Below are positions 24,432 through 36,954 of a DNA stretch of 64,000 bases, piece after piece (within the stretch, counting starts at the first letter, position 1; every line of letters begins with the position of its first letter). The stretch lies in the NCBI GenBank assembly GCA_039090855.1, contig CM077022.1, positions 70,704,971 through 70,768,970 on the forward strand. The letters run 5' to 3'. Below the pieces are notes generated by a model, which saw only the letters and a list, made by a program, of their open reading frames with translations, had not been told where the DNA came from and did not search any database. The position numbers and the translations under genes are program-made. Source of the stretch: Macrothele yani (taxonomy: Eukaryota > Arthropoda > Arachnida > Araneae > Macrothelidae).

Positions 24432-24700
24432 GAGCTCCGTAGCTCATTCATGTTGTCATGAAAATGCTAGCAGGAGATAGTATTGAAGCTCTTCGCATCA
24501 GAACAGTGAAGTCCCTCGAAGCCCTATTTGCATTATGTTAATGCCGTTGATCATCGTTCGCCAGACTGATTCTCATAATCGAAAGAAGCGAATACGCTAG
24601 CGTTTTTTCTGCACCGAAAGCATTGACATATCTCAATACCGTTGATAATAGACTTATTTGTGCATTCTCTGGGCTTCGCAGCTAGCCTCGAACATGTGCC

Positions 24701-24702
<2 letters not shown>

Positions 24703-24738
<36 letters not shown>

Positions 24739-24896
24739 GATCTGAGGTTTAACGACCACCGCGAGCAACTCAATGGGCTATAAGTAGTCGCCTGTCCCTA
24801 ATTTAGGGTCACTGGTTTCAGGGAAGGAAGAGAGCCAGTGCCGTAAGACAAACAACATTCATGCCTCACCGGGATTCGAACCTGGACCCCTTTCGG
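24703..24896 (-). mobile_element. tRNA-derived SINE, head truncated
   Basis: Poly-A tail (T35 on the plus strand, 24703-24737), body to 24896. The minus strand includes GGTTCGAATCCCGGTGAGG, a perfect RNA polymerase III B box. The flanks CATGTGCCACTT and CATGCCACTT form an imperfect target duplication. Confidence 0.9.
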
Positions 24897-26002
24897 CATG
24901 CCACTTACTGTGTTGGTAGTAAAAAGTGAAATATTTGCAACAGAGAAAGTTACAAATATAATGTACTTGAAACAGGGTTTCTTTGTTGCAACTCAACTAG
25001 CATTGGGAGGGGAGTTCACTAACATAGTGCTCGTGAAAAATCAAGGAACAGCATTTCAGGTGCATATTCTGTACAGCAATAAATGACAACACAGCAAAAA
25101 AGGCAATTTCTACCTAAACCTGAAGTGCAAGGCCAAGGATTGCACTGAACTATTGTAATAATTTTTGCAATCTATTTTATAAAAAGGTTTTAATTTCCAA
25201 TTCATATTTGTCAACGTTATTATTCATACCTTCCCACTATATATAGATAACAATAACCTCCCTCTCCACGTGGTTGCACTACTGGTTTGACTAATTTCAA
25301 AAACCAAAATTTTTGTTCCACTGTGTAGTAATGAATAATTACTACTTATTTATATTATTACAATAGCTGTTTTAATTTCAAAATAGACCTATGGGTCGCG
25401 AAGTTGGTAGTCTTGTTGCTTTCGGGTAATGGCCAAAAAAGGTTACGAACCACCCCTGGTTTATACAGATATCTGGAAGTCCATTTAAGCTGTTTTCCAG
25501 GAGTTGACATCAGAACAATTCAATTTCTCAGAAAATGCCTGGCTTTCCATTGCTTGACTACTTCTTGCTATAGCAAGAGACAAAACAGCAAGCACTTTTT
25601 TTTTTTTTACAAAAAAAGTTCAAAATCAGAAGTTGTCAACTCTCAGTCAGTCTTTCATTTCCTGTAAAGTAATTTTCTCTGCCCCAGAGGGCACACAGGC
25701 AGGGGCGGATTGGCCGCCCACCGGGACATTTCCCAGTGGGCCCCTTCCGCACACTTTCTCTTTTTCTTAAAAATGTTTTCAGTTCAGTTGTTTGTCCAAA
25801 ATGTTCATAGACTTAAATATGGTTTGCAATTCCAAAATTCAGTTTTTGAGTAGTAAATATCTGAATTTCAAAACTCCATAGTGAAACACCTGGATTAGTC
25901 ACAGGATTCATATTCTTTTTTCTTGGGGGGGGGGGGGGGGTTATGGACTTTCTAAGGACCTACACTCCAACTGATATTTTGCATCATTGGAATATTATCA
26001 CC

Positions 26003-26065
<63 letters not shown>

Positions 26066-26290
26066 CATATGCAGGGGATTAAAACAGCACTAGGCCATTT
26101 ACCAGGCATTTTGCCCCAAATATAAACTACTTTGTTTGCAAAGAACAAAATGAAATACATGCCGAAAAAAGGACATGCAGGAGACACAGCGACAATGAAG
26201 CAAGGTGAGTTGAGTAGAGCAGTAGACACTAAATAGATCAGAATACATGAAGCAAATGCTACCATAAATTGTGAAGTCAAACAGAACCCA
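24897..26290. other. non-coding with (GT)29 and homopolymers
   Basis: Contains a G16 run (25925-25940) and a (GT)29 microsatellite (26005-26062). CAGGGGCGGATTGGCC at 25700 could be a hAT-like terminus, but no partner was found. Confidence 0.5.
26005..26062. repeat. (GT)29 microsatellite
   Basis: An uninterrupted 58-bp dinucleotide array. Being perfect, it is likely to vary in length between individuals. Confidence 0.97.
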
Positions 26291-26302
26291 AGCCTTCCTA
26301 AC

Positions 26303-26521
26303 TTTTTTTTTTTTTTGGTTGAAGGTTTAACGACCACCGTGAGCAACTCAATGGGCTATGAGCAGTCGCTCATCCCTAATTTAGGGTCACTGGTTCCAGG
26401 GAAGGGAGGGAGCCAGTGCCGTAAGACAAACATAACATCCATGCCTCACCGGGATTCGAACCCGGACCTCTTTTGGACGAATGGTCAGAGGCCATCGCTT
26501 AGACCACTGCGCCACTGGGGC
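26303..26521 (-). mobile_element. tRNA-derived SINE, full-length
   Basis: Minus strand: a tRNA-like head begins GCCCCAGTGGCGCAGTGG, with the A box TGGCGCAGTGG, then the B box GGTTCGAATCCC. A conserved body follows (CACTGGCTCCC, GTGACCCTAAATTAGGG, GAGTTGCTCACGGTGGTCG) and an A14 tail. Flanking copies of AGCCTTCCT(A/C)ACTTT at 26291 and 26522 are the target duplication. The head resembles a leucine-type tRNA, though the isotype is uncertain. Confidence 0.93.
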
Positions 26522-28108
26522 AGCCTTCCTCACTTTTAAGCTTTGCTCCTCTGACCCCTGAAAAGACAACATAGATGCTGATCCCACTGGTAAGGTCACG
26601 CAAGATAAGTATTGCAGGCTACAATGGAAAAAATGACATTTCTAAGAACATTCCAGGGGATTATCTTCCTTCAATGAGCTAGAAGAAAGCTCCCCTGGTG
26701 AACGGGTTAGAATATTTACAGACAAACGGGAGCAGGGTTGCAATGCCCATTACTGCAGTGCAAGAAAGACCGGGTGGGGTGGGGGTAAGCACTTGTTTTT
26801 AAAAAAATTAGGACTTTTTAAGGACCTTAGAAAATGGAAATAAAAAATAAGGAGTTCTTAAGGGCTTAAAGGGCCGTACGAACTATGACTAAAAAAACTG
26901 CCATAGCAAAACCTGGACATTTTGAAATTTGGTTCAATTTTTTTATGAACTTACAAATTCTAAAAAAGAAAACAACCTTACTGGCCTGAGTGGCCAGTAA
27001 CACATATTTCAGTGGCCCAATAGAATTTTTACTAGCCAATGGCCTGCGGACCACCGGGGTAATTTGAAAGCTGATTAATATTTGTAGAAACTAACAAATC
27101 TTTAGCATGTAGCAGACTTACCTATTTAACACCACAAATCACAGTTCCCCTCGTAGAAACAGTTTTGAAAGCTGAGCATACATTTATATACACACTACTG
27201 TGCAATGCTTCTATATCATCTTGTCATATTACTGTACAATGCTTAGTAATACAACTGGGCATATGTATTACTACACAATGTTTCTATACCATCCTGTCAT
27301 AACACATTTTAAATTTCCACAAAAATAAGCATAACATACAAGTCTTCATTCACTTCATGAAACTTTCAAAAAGCTGCCCAGGAAAATATACGTTATCCTG
27401 GCAACTCTTTAAAAAATGGCAATGCAAAAGATGTATAAGAAGTTTATCATAATTTTTAACTTTAAAACATGAGGCTTTGTTTTGTTACCTTAAAAGAAAT
27501 TTTTCTGGGCAGGCAAATATTTTTTGCACATGACCAGCTGGGCTTGCAACTTTTCAGATATTTTTCAAGCCCACCACTACAATCCAGAACTTGACTACAC
27601 TAGGCAGGGGGCTAATTGCCATGGTGGTGGTCAATTAACCCAAAGAATACTACATATGAGCAAGCTTCAGCCACCTGAATCAATACAAACACACCCACAC
27701 AACCTAGTGAGAGATTGTGCATATCCTGTTGTGATAACATGAAGCAGGTACATCAACAAAGTATCCAGTCTTCTAAAAAAAAAAAACTCCAACTACCCAC
27801 ACATCTATCTGCTCAGGGAGACCAGTACTTAGTGGACAATGCGAAATTTCAAACAGAACCTTTGTTCATAGTATAAAAGATGTAGAATCTGCAATCTTTC
27901 TGGACACTTTTTCTGGGACACTTAAACTGTCTCCCCAGTAATTCTTGCACCATTGTCTTATTTACTTTCATACAAAAAAGGAGCCAGTATTTTTCTAGTT
28001 ATGTGAAGCATACAAAAACTATACATATGACATACTTCAGCTATAAAATAAAAAAACACCATATTCCACCTTACTACATATAAATGCCTTTTACCTGAGA
28101 CTTAACTA
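26522..28108. other. non-coding; one hAT-like end near 26886
   Basis: At 26800-26886 repeated AAGGAC/CTTAAGG motifs end in CCGTACGAACTATG. The reverse complement resembles the CAGGGTTCGTAC end at 815, so a lone hAT terminus is likely. Nothing coding was recognised. Confidence 0.4.
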
Positions 28109-29676
28109 CACTGCCGGACAATTGCTAAGGACGGATGACAATAGCAACGATAGCAACCATAAAATGGAAGGCAGGAAAATGTGGAAATTAGCATAAGTGC
28201 GGGATACAGTAAGACGTGTTGTGCGTATGCAAATTTTGGATTGCCGAACTTGTTCGTGACGTCATAGCGCTGATAAGAGATATAAAGGATTTGACGTGTA
28301 TTGACCGTTGTTCAAATGCAAAGTTGAAAGGGAAAGAATCAATTGACGAACTTGCAATTTTCAGTATGTCTTCCCGACATCACCTAGATGATTTTACGCG
28401 TGGCCGTATTATTAGCAAGATTGAAGAAGGGCGAAAAATAACAGATGTTGCCAGGGATTTCGACGTCAGCCACAGTGTTGTTTCAAGGCTTTGGAAATCA
28501 TTTCAAACAAATGGAGAGTGTAGCAAACGTCACGGGGGAGGTAGTGTTCACAGTACGACACCTGCAGAAGATTGGTACATAGTGCTATCAACAAAAAGAC
28601 ACCGGCACAGCACAGCTAGTGAGGTTGCAAATCAGTTTATGGCTGCTACTGGCAAGCGGATCTCCCGAAAAACTGTCGCCAGACGTTTGCATGAAGGAAG
28701 ACTATACGCCCGCCGTCCTGTTGTGTGCATCCCATTGTCCAGACGTCACCGTACCGCCCGTTTGCAATGGTGCCATCAACATCGCAATTGGACTGATGAC
28801 TGGTCTGCTGTCCTCTTCTCAGATGAGAGTAGATACAGTCTATCGTCTGATTGTCCAAGACAACTGATCTGGCGTGATAGTGGTACTGCATATTGTCCAG
28901 CACACATACAGGAAAGGGACCGATATCCGACATGTAGTGTCATGGGATGGGCTGGCATCATGATCAATGGCCGTACATGGGATGGGCTGGCATCATGATC
29001 AATGGCCGCACGTCCCTCTATGGGCTTCCCAACTGGGACTATGACTGGCCAACGATACATTAATGATGTTCTGCTACCTCATGTTTGCATGTTCCGTGGT
29101 GCTGTCGGTGATAGAATTATTTTCATGGACGACAACGCAACATATCATCGAACAGTCGCTGTCCAGGAGTGTCTTGAGAGCGAGGATATTCAACGCCTCG
29201 TATGGCCAGCACGTTTTCCAGATCTGAATCCCATTGAAAATATGTGGGATGCTTTGAGGAGGAGTCTTGCTGGTGGCTAATGCCCTCCAATAAACAAGGA
29301 CACCCTCATCCGTGCACTGACAGAGGAATGGGATAAATTACCCCAACAGCTGCTTGATAATGTTGTGCAAAGCACGACACGACATGTGGAATCTTGCATC
29401 GCCCTCCATGGTGGCCATATCCCGTATTGACATCTTACGCCGGAACGCCTGCGGACAGTAAGTGCATTTTTTTCATGTTTACGTATTCTGTACAAAATGG
29501 CCTGTTTGCCCCTTGAACACGTTCCAAAGCCTTCTGGATTTCAGAGCACAATAAATTGTCTTTCTTGTAATGTCCTGGCATTCTGACATTATTTTATTTC
29601 ACTTGGCATCCAACCACACTTTTTTTATGCGCTATATAGCCGTTTATGATCCGTCCTTAGCAATTGTCCAGCAGTG
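28109..29676 (+). mobile_element. Tc1 element, DD34E, complete with TIRs
   Basis: A 1,568-bp element flanked by TA on both sides. The inverted ends match at 27 of 28 positions (start CACTGC-C/T-GGACAATTGC). It carries one transposase gene in the plus orientation, antisense to the HOW gene around it. The near-identical ends point to a fairly recent insertion. Confidence 0.95.
28366..29430 (+). pseudogene. Tc1 transposase (DD34E), broken by a 35-bp duplication and a stop
   Basis: Cut-and-paste transposase. The ATG at 28366 opens MSSRHHLDDFTRGRIIS, the first helix-turn-helix; DVSHSVVSRLWKSF and RISRKTVARRL form the DNA-binding pair. Catalytic residues: Asp in LFSDESRY (about residue 162), Asp in IFMDDNATYH, Glu in LNPIENMW. 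The second Asp and the Glu are 34 residues apart. Two lesions are visible. A tandem duplication of 35 bp (28941-28975 and 28976-29010) shifts the frame. TAA at 29278 stops it after RRSLAGG, yet the same frame continues with KDTLIRALTEEWD and VESCIALHGGHIPY to a final stop near 29428. All catalytic residues survive, so loss of function is recent. Confidence 0.93.
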
Positions 29677-30679
29677 TATTTTCCAGTATTAGCTAGTTCT
29701 CTTCTACATCTTCACTTGAATCACAAACATTTAATGTGCTTTGTTGTCTGTCAGTTCCATTTGTCTCGTTATTGCATTCTTTACTGTTTTATCATAACTT
29801 ACTTACATAGAAATTTTCATTCTTAAATGTTCCATCCTACCCACCCACTCTAATATCCTCCTACTTAGCTTTACTTTGCAACAACCATAACTCTTTACTT
29901 TTAACCTGCACTTGCTCTTTTTTTTTTTTTTTTTTTTGTGAGAGATTCTAGTTCAGCATTAGAATAAAAGGAAACAAAGTTAAAAATGCTGCAAAGACAC
30001 CACTTCCACTTGAATCAGGACAAAAACATTTGCGGTTTAGTTTTGGCATGCAAATTTCAATTTGTTTCAGTATATGCTGAAAGTGCTTAAACACAGAACA
30101 AATATTCAGACAGGGAGGTTTTTTTACATAGTATGCCAATTGACAATATGTACCACTATGAAGAAACACAATAGTTACATAAAGAAATAGAAACACAATA
30201 ACTTTTGACCTGCCTGAGGTCTCTATAACCTACCTACAACCTACATTTATCTGTTGCATGTGAATTGCATTTTTTATATTTCTGTAGCACTACTTTCGTG
30301 GAAAAACTTTGAATACCTTTTAAATTATTACGGAAAGCAAGAATCATTCAGGAGCTTAAGAAGCCTATAAATCAGCAAGTTTAAAGTCTCATCACATTTT
30401 GTTCTGCTATATCATGGCAGCAACAGCACCTTGTGCTTATATAAATGCACCATGAGCTTACCTGTGAGGTACCACTTTCAAATTGTAACTTGGTATACAA
30501 CTGATAAAAAAACGATGATACATTAAATCACTACTACAGATGCATAAGGAAAAAAAAAAAAAAAAAAGGTTTGCTACCCCCAAATTACATTTGCAGTCAC
30601 ATTACATCAGTACATTATGTACAATTTTTACCTCCATATATATAAAAAAAAAATGTGGTGCAGATAAAAATATACTCAC
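29677..30679. other. intronic sequence, no feature recognised
   Basis: Between the Tc1 element and the HOW exon. T18 and A20 homopolymers only. Confidence 0.5.
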
Positions 30680-30813
30680 ATCAGGATGATCTTTGACTGG
30701 CACATAAACTTTCTCAGATCTAGCAATGATTGGGCCATCAGCTTCTGGCAACACTAATGGTTCTTTTTTGCAACCATTGATTTGGAACAATGAAATTCTC
30801 ACTTTGTTTATTT
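30680..30813 (-). CDS. how: Quaking/HOW-type STAR protein, exon covering end of QUA1 to KH entry
   Basis: This exon belongs to a STAR-family RNA-binding protein, a nuclear/cytoplasmic regulator of splicing and mRNA stability. On the minus strand it is 134 nt: two leading bases plus 44 codons. The translation includes SLFQINGCKKEPLVLPEA and EKVYVPVKDHPD. These match the segment between the QUA1 dimerisation region and the KH domain of Drosophila HOW and vertebrate Quaking, as I remember those proteins. The acceptor is TTCCTTTTTCAG with a good pyrimidine tract, just above 30813. The donor is GTGAGTA directly after the GAT of HPD. The exon ends in phase 0, which suits the 117-nt exon at 11780-11896. 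The upstream exon, expected to end in LLDEE, was not found up to 64000. The gene symbol rests on similarity to HOW; a general Quaking ortholog is the alternative name. Confidence 0.9.
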
Positions 30814-33160
30814 CTGAAAAAGGAATATAGAATCCTTAAATAGGTATCAAGACACCAATTTTATCACACTTGGACATATTTAAATATTTCGTGTTACAGC
30901 AGTTTTACCTTACTGACTGCCACTATATAATTCAGAGATGGAAATGAGAAGGGTTATTAACAAAGGTTATAATATAAAAGAAATACAATGTCAGGCTGAA
31001 ATGATTTAGAAGTTTTTTTTTTTTTTAATCAAGTCTTTTGGAACATAAAAATGCATCTCTGAGAAGAAAAAAAAAAAGGTCACTAGAAGACAATACACTA
31101 AAAAGAGGTAAGGACTGGAAGTTAACATCCAGATACCCACAAAATGTATAAGTTACGAAGCACTTGAGAATGAGTTATAAACTACATTGGCGTAATCAAG
31201 ATAACATGGACATTTCTGAAGAGTTCCTACTGAGAGTAAAATTTAAAGTCTCCAAAATAAATAGCAAATCATGATTCTCATAACAAGCATTTCACAGCCT
31301 GTTCAGCACAGAATCTGAAACTAGCATTAATAACAAGATCTCTACAATACTCACTTTAGCACAGCAAGTCCACAGTACACCATTGTGACACCACACAGTG
31401 AAATCTGTGTTTGCAGTCACTTCCATTTCATGCACCATCCCATGCCAAAGCAGGCAGTTTTGTGTTGCACAGATGTTATCACCAATAGAAACAATGCTTA
31501 ACAGACTTATTTGGTGGCAACCTGTAGGGCATGGCCAGCCATATTCGAAATGTTTAAGAGAATATACCTGCATATCAGTCACCAACATGCGGAAAAGTTT
31601 AGTTTATGAAACTCTAGAAAGATAAAAAGGCTGCAAGTCTAAAATCGTGAAACACTAGTTTCTTTTTCTGTCACCACCATTCATGTGATTAAATGATGGG
31701 TGGTACTTTGGGTCTGCCAAGTTCTTAGAATTTTATTTGCAGAGGATATGATTTTCTGTTAACTATGGTATGCATGTTTGACCTTAATTGTTCAAAAGCA
31801 GACCATGAAGCCCAGGAAAGAGTTCTTCCCCCTTTTCTCAACAAACCTAGGTTTCTTTCATAGTGGGGCTATATATTTTTTTTGAGAGCAGGTTTGATGA
31901 TCCATTTCAGATGGCAAAAGAACATATTGACTTTAAGAAAGAGTAAGGTGGGGGCAGGTGGAAGTAGCTTTAAAGCTCAACTACAATAGTGTTGCTATTG
32001 TGTTTGGCATCTCCTTACCTTCCACTTCCTCCGGGGAACAGGTGGTCGAATTTGGAACAACGGAACACAGTATGCCATTCATCAGTTTTAGTGAGAGATT
32101 TAGTGAACATTCCTAATAACAAAATGGCAAGGACGAAAGAAAGACTAGCACTTCACAGCAGGCTGCATTAAAAAAGTTTATTTTATTTCCAAGTGAGGAT
32201 GGGAGATATTTGGGCAAATTAAACAACCATTTGGTGGTCCCCTGTCAAGACTAATTTTTTCATAGAACCGTTTGACATTGTAACAGGTTTTAATTTATTT
32301 GATCACAGTTGCTTTAACACTTAGCTAACACAAGTCCAAGCTGAAAATATGTCTTCATTTTTCTTTGAACCCTTCACAGCTTCATCCTTATTATCATTCT
32401 GAGTAAACACAAACTTGCTAAACATGCACTTCGGCACATCCCTCCTAACTGGTGCGACAAGAACTTCCACAACACTCCCCATCACATACTGTAATTCAAT
32501 GCTGGCTTGTACAGCCACTCAAATCCATCAGAATGTCCTCTCTGAAGTGGGACTGAACAAATGGCATCATGTCCTAGTTTGGAACACATTCAGGGTTTGA
32601 TTTTATTTTAAAAATTGATCTGATTTTGATTTAAATCAGATTTTTAAGGAGCATTTAGATAATGGAACATTTGATTTACTATTACTAATAATATATAATG
32701 ATAACATTGCTATTCTGATGTCTATGTAATTTGGTGCTTGCCTTCTCAAAAATTTGACACTTTCATCTTTAAAAGCAATCTGCAACTCTTGCATCTCATC
32801 TGTTCTACAGTAAAATAAAAATTGGTGGACTATGAAAAATCAGTAGAAGAAAAAAAAATTAAAAATGCTTGAGCCTTAGTTACTATAAGATGGGTAAAGT
32901 AGGTACTTAAGATTTTGAAATATTGTAGGCCTTGGGCAACACATTTTTCCAAACTCTAAAATGTTACTTGAACCTACTTAAACTATCAAAAGGGGGAACA
33001 AAAAAACACTCACCTTGCACATTGAAAAATGTCAGAAAAATTATAACATTTAAGTAATCATGGTATTTTACTGTTAAATACACAGTTTTACCATACTATC
33101 CAGATTCAATTATGCTTCATAGAGTGTAAACTTTTTCCAATCCTAAGACTCTGCATAGAT
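30814..33160. other. no gene or repeat recognised
   Basis: Presumed upstream intron of the HOW gene. Several 60-100 codon open frames (for example 31292-31588 and 32321-32518, minus) have no motif I recognise. Confidence 0.5.
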
Positions 33161-34130
33161 AACTGTATCTAGCTCATCAAAAATCTCTATGGAAATTGGG
33201 AAGCATTTATTTCAATTCAAGAGGGAATGACAGATCCAGTCCCAATAAATAAAGGTGTTATGCAAGGGTGCTTGTTGTCACCTGGTCTGTTTGATATTTA
33301 TGCCAAAATAATGATGGAACAGACCTTGGGGAGCACCAACGAAGGAGTATGGGTTAATGGAGAGAGAATTAAGGCCGTCAAAAGTTTGCGTCTAACCAGG
33401 CTATAATTATCAGGATCAGCCAAATCATCACAGCACATGTCAAAATACACAAATGCAATTATCTATGGAATGAAGATAAATAAAAATATAAGACAAAACT
33501 AATGGCAATAAGGAAGGATCCAGAACAGGCATTCCTTAAAATTGAAGGACAATTCATCGAAGTTAAATCATTTCGCTATTTGGGTCAAATTTTTACTGAA
33601 GATGGGAGATGTGAGAAAAAAATTAGAATGAGACGGGGGGATGGCAAAACGGCCTTTAGAGCGAATCAAAGACTACTGACTGCCAGAAATATAGATCTGA
33701 AATTGAGGAAGAGAATTTTAAAGGCATATGTTTGGCTAGTAGCTATCTATGGCCCAGAGACATGACCACTGACCAAGAAGGAAGTGAAAAAGGCAGGAGG
33801 CATTTGAGATGTGGAGTTATAGAAGAATGGGTACAATAAGTTGGCTCGATAGAAAGACTAAGAGGTGGTCCTGCAGAGGGTGGGAGAACCCAGGAATCTG
33901 ACCAACATGTTAAAGAGAAGAATGCTATAAATGGGACACGTATTGCGCCATGGAGGCCAGATTCCGAAAGTTTTGCAAGGGAAAATTCAAGGCAAGAGAG
34001 GAAGAGGGTGGCCAAGGAATAGTTTTGTGACATAGCTACTCCAAGACACTAATACCTGGACATACTATGACTTTAAGAGAGCGGCGGAGAATAGAGGGAT
34101 GTAGTGAGTACATCTACTGAACAACCAGTC
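33160..34130 (+). pseudogene. third LINE type: reverse transcriptase and C-terminal fragment
   Basis: Frames in order: INKGVMQGCLLSPGLFDIYA (RT block before the active site), then a damaged active-site region with the YADD motif lost, then VKSFRYLGQIFTEDGRCEKK at 33502-33765, followed by FRANQRLLTARNIDLKLRKR. The end carries MGHVLRHGGQIPK and KRGRGWPRN. The order (GVxQGCxLSP, FxYLGxxxxxDGRC, GHVLRH, GRPR) is the C-terminal half of a non-LTR retrotransposon protein. It is distinct in sequence from both the RTE copies and LINE2. It is broken by stops and 5'-truncated. Confidence 0.82.
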
Positions 34131-34189
34131 CTTGAACCAAGTAACCAAGAAAAATGTAGAATGTATAATACTATAGTAGGCTAATTCAG

Positions 34190-35960
34190 AAACACAAGCC
34201 TAGGTGCTTTTTAAATTCCTAAGCAATTCCTCAGTTTTAACTGCACCGAACCAAATTTAGAAAAAATACTTTCCACAAAAGTTGATGCAGTTGCTGTAAG
34301 TAGCTGCTGAACAACTTCAGGGATGTCATCATCAATAGTGCTATCACTTCCAACAATGTGTCTTCAACCGATCCAATGGTCTTGAGTCGCAACATGTTTC
34401 AAACAGAAAATCGTGAAATGGACATCCTTTTGCTTGAAAGTTCAAGCCAGGTATAATTTTTCACTTTAGCAAAATGTAGGGCATTTTTTTTTCTTCAGCA
34501 GTTAAAATGCTAACGTGGGTAGAGTAGATAAGCCAAAACATGGAGGTTCCAAAGCTTGACAGCAGCATGCCAAAAACGATTTCATATTGGCTTTATCAAG
34601 CTTTTCATCCTTTAAGTTATCTTCCAGGTGTGAACAACATTTGAAGTAGAAGTTTTTCTTCTAAACCACATCAAGTGTTACTGAAATATGTCTAAGGCAG
34701 TTTAGTAGATCAGCACTTCTCTTCAGTCCAAAATTAGCAATTTTATTGTACATATTCACATCAAATTGCACTTATTTTCCTTCACATACCTTCATTACAA
34801 TTGGCCAGTTTTTTCTAGATATCCCAATAAGAAGTCAGCCATTGGGTTCCAAAGTACATTTTGAGGTAGACTAAGCTTTAATCCATCTTGTTTGTACTTG
34901 CAAAATGGTTATTTCAAAAATATTTTACAATAATAATTATCTGCTCCTTAAATGTTTGGATTATGTAAAATCTTGTGCAAGCAAATTTAATAAATGAGCT
35001 ACACATCCATATGTTATAAGATTTGGTTTTTCACCTTTAACTGTGTGTGCATACTCTTCACACTGCTTGCATTATCTTTACTAGGTAGCGTAAATGACAT
35101 TTGCATTAAGCTTCACATTTTGCAATGGTTTTGTTTGTTACTTCAAGGTATTCAGCTGTATGTGAATCTCCAGATGAATCCATTGTTTATATCGGATTGA
35201 TTTCACCTGTACTTGAAGTAACAGCTGCAAAGATAATGGGTTCATTGTGAAAATTAGACCAACCACCTAAGCTCATGCTGTCTATCTGTCCATGGAGAAT
35301 GCCTGAAGATTTTTCTTATTCAAATATCCTGCCTACGAGGTCACCCCCAATTTCTGTTTGGCTAGGAGTGTAGCCAGCAACCATCTTTCTGAACTCTGGA
35401 TGCTGAACAATGCGAAATGAAGAATTAGTAGCATAAATAAATTTTGCTACTTGCTCATTAAGGACATGCTTTTCTAAGCATTTGTAGATTTAATGAAATA
35501 TGCAAATACATTCTGCTTTTTTTGAAGTGTCACTTACACAGTCTTCCTTTTCACTATCACAGATTTTTCTCTTCACTCGCTAGACTGAGTAAATTGGGAT
35601 GCTTCAGTGTATTTTGCCAACAGTGAAGCTGTTCACATACTTTGCCACATTAATTTGTTCCTCATCTGGAGAGCACATTTCAATATGCTTTCTCATCCTT
35701 GCAGCCAGTCCCACGATTTTTTTTCCACTTTGCTTTTACTCCTTTTCCTGAAACTGTTGGCTCCTCAGTAAAATACAAAGTGAAATCTTTCTTCCTACCT
35801 TGTCATGTTCTTTCCCTTTGCAAAATTATCAACACTAGCTCTGCAGCTGCAAAGAACAAATGTCTGCAGCTCAGAGGACAAAATGAGCAATACTACTCCA
35901 ATTATATGGAATTCACAGCCACTCTCTGCCCTTAACCAGTGGCATAGTCAAGAACTAATC
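34190..35960 (-). pseudogene. hAT transposase pseudogene (BED and DUF659 type)
   Basis: Minus-strand blocks in order: GLAARMRKHIEMCS with nearby residues (end of a BED-type zinc finger, about 35690), then GGWSNFHNEPIIFAAV and DSSGDSHTAEYLEVTNK (the DUF659 region, about 35290-35130), then DNASSVK and a degenerate GCxAHxLNLLAxD block (35080-34960), then VLWNPMADFLLGYLEK (34850). These are the usual successive blocks of hAT transposases of this group. Stops occur throughout. A possible end (CAGGGTTTGATT near 32595) is too weak to use. Confidence 0.7.
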
Positions 35961-36393
35961 CCATTTCTCCACTCCCAGCATTGATCTTGCATCTTCAACC
36001 TCCTTTCCCTGAAGGGATAGTGTAGAATAGAAAGATTAAGGAAAATTTTCAATCAAGAGTATATGCTTTCTTCACCCACCTGCTCTGGTGACTAGGTAGG
36101 GAAAAGAAAAGATTACAGTGGAAGGGGGGGGGGATACATGCCTAAGGACATGCATCTATTATTCCATCCAGGTGTACATTTTAGGAGTTACTAACCATTT
36201 CCCCTGAAAATGAGGGACAATCTGAATTTAGCACAAGCACGATAGGTGCAGACTGGCACTCACCACATGGCAATTAACTGGGAACTTTGGCGATTAAATA
36301 TATTTTAGCAGTCAACAGTTTGGCCATTTGTCATCTTTAGTGCCAATTTACAGAGGTAAAATAATTCGGAAGGGATGTAAAACCAGTCCTAAC

Positions 36394-36946
36394 TAGGGAT
36401 GGGCAAGAAACCTTGATGTTTTTTGAGCATCCAAGTTTTGTTGCCGTTAATTGATGTTTGAACCTTAATGTTGCAAAAGCTGATGTATAAAAAAAAAAAC
36501 CCCACAAACATCGAGGTTTGAAACTAGTAAATAATATTTTCTACATAAGTAAATGAATTCCTTTTTGTTGCATTCTTTTAAAGAGGTAGGGAATACCTTT
36601 GTGTCAGGAATTGGTTATTTTGGTCAATGTTTCATCGGCGAAATAAGAGTTATTTTCTCCTTGATGCTACAGGGACCGATACATGGAAAAAAAAAAAAAA
36701 ACTGATTTCCACTGAAATGCCGAGCGTTTTAACAAATACTTGTTACTTGATTTGAATTGCTGAGTAATCAGTTATATTGAGTAGATTTTACCCGCCAATT
36801 TACTGCTGTAGATGGAAAAAGTACAAATTCCTTGACTCGTTAGCAAGAATGTCAAAGTTTGCACCAATACATCGAAAATTTCCAATACTATTGATGTTTT
36901 GGGAATGAGTAACCACTGATGTCCAACATCAATGTGTCCCTCCCTA
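36394..36946. mobile_element. hAT MITE, 553 bp
   Basis: The ends TAGGGATGGGCA and, in reverse complement, TAGGGAGGGACA are typical of one hAT group. The flanks GTCCTAAC (36386-36393) and GTCGTGAC (36947-36954) agree at 6 of 8 positions, giving an 8-bp target duplication. Sub-terminal TTGATGTTT motifs occur in both orientations. No coding sequence. Confidence 0.75.
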
Positions 36947-36954
36947 GTCGTGAC

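Larger units (their letters stand above)
11897..30679 (-). other. Large intron of the Quaking/HOW gene
   Basis: An 18.8-kb intron bounded by GTGAGTA (donor, next to 30680) and TTCATTTCAG (acceptor, next to 11896). It holds a complete DD34E Tc1 element, three RTE LINE copies, two SINEs, a hAT remnant, a mariner fragment and a (GT)29 microsatellite. RTE copies B and C and the DD34E element are antisense to the host gene. Copy A and both SINEs are in sense orientation. Confidence 0.85.

Noticed and set aside
24840..24890. A box/B box tRNA-like sequences as tRNA genes (also 26450-26521)
   Set aside because: Body and poly-A tail, shared in four copies with target duplications, show these are SINE heads and not functional tRNA genes.
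25700..26886. Possible hAT element from CAGGGGCGGATTGG to CCGTACGAACTATG
   Set aside because: The two ends are not inverted copies of each other and no target duplication was found. Treated as unrelated termini.
32321..32518. Minus-strand 65-codon frame (MAVQASIELQYVMGSV...) near the HOW exon
   Set aside because: It is upstream in the sense of transcription but shows neither the QUA1 motif nor splice sites at sensible places. No recognised domain.
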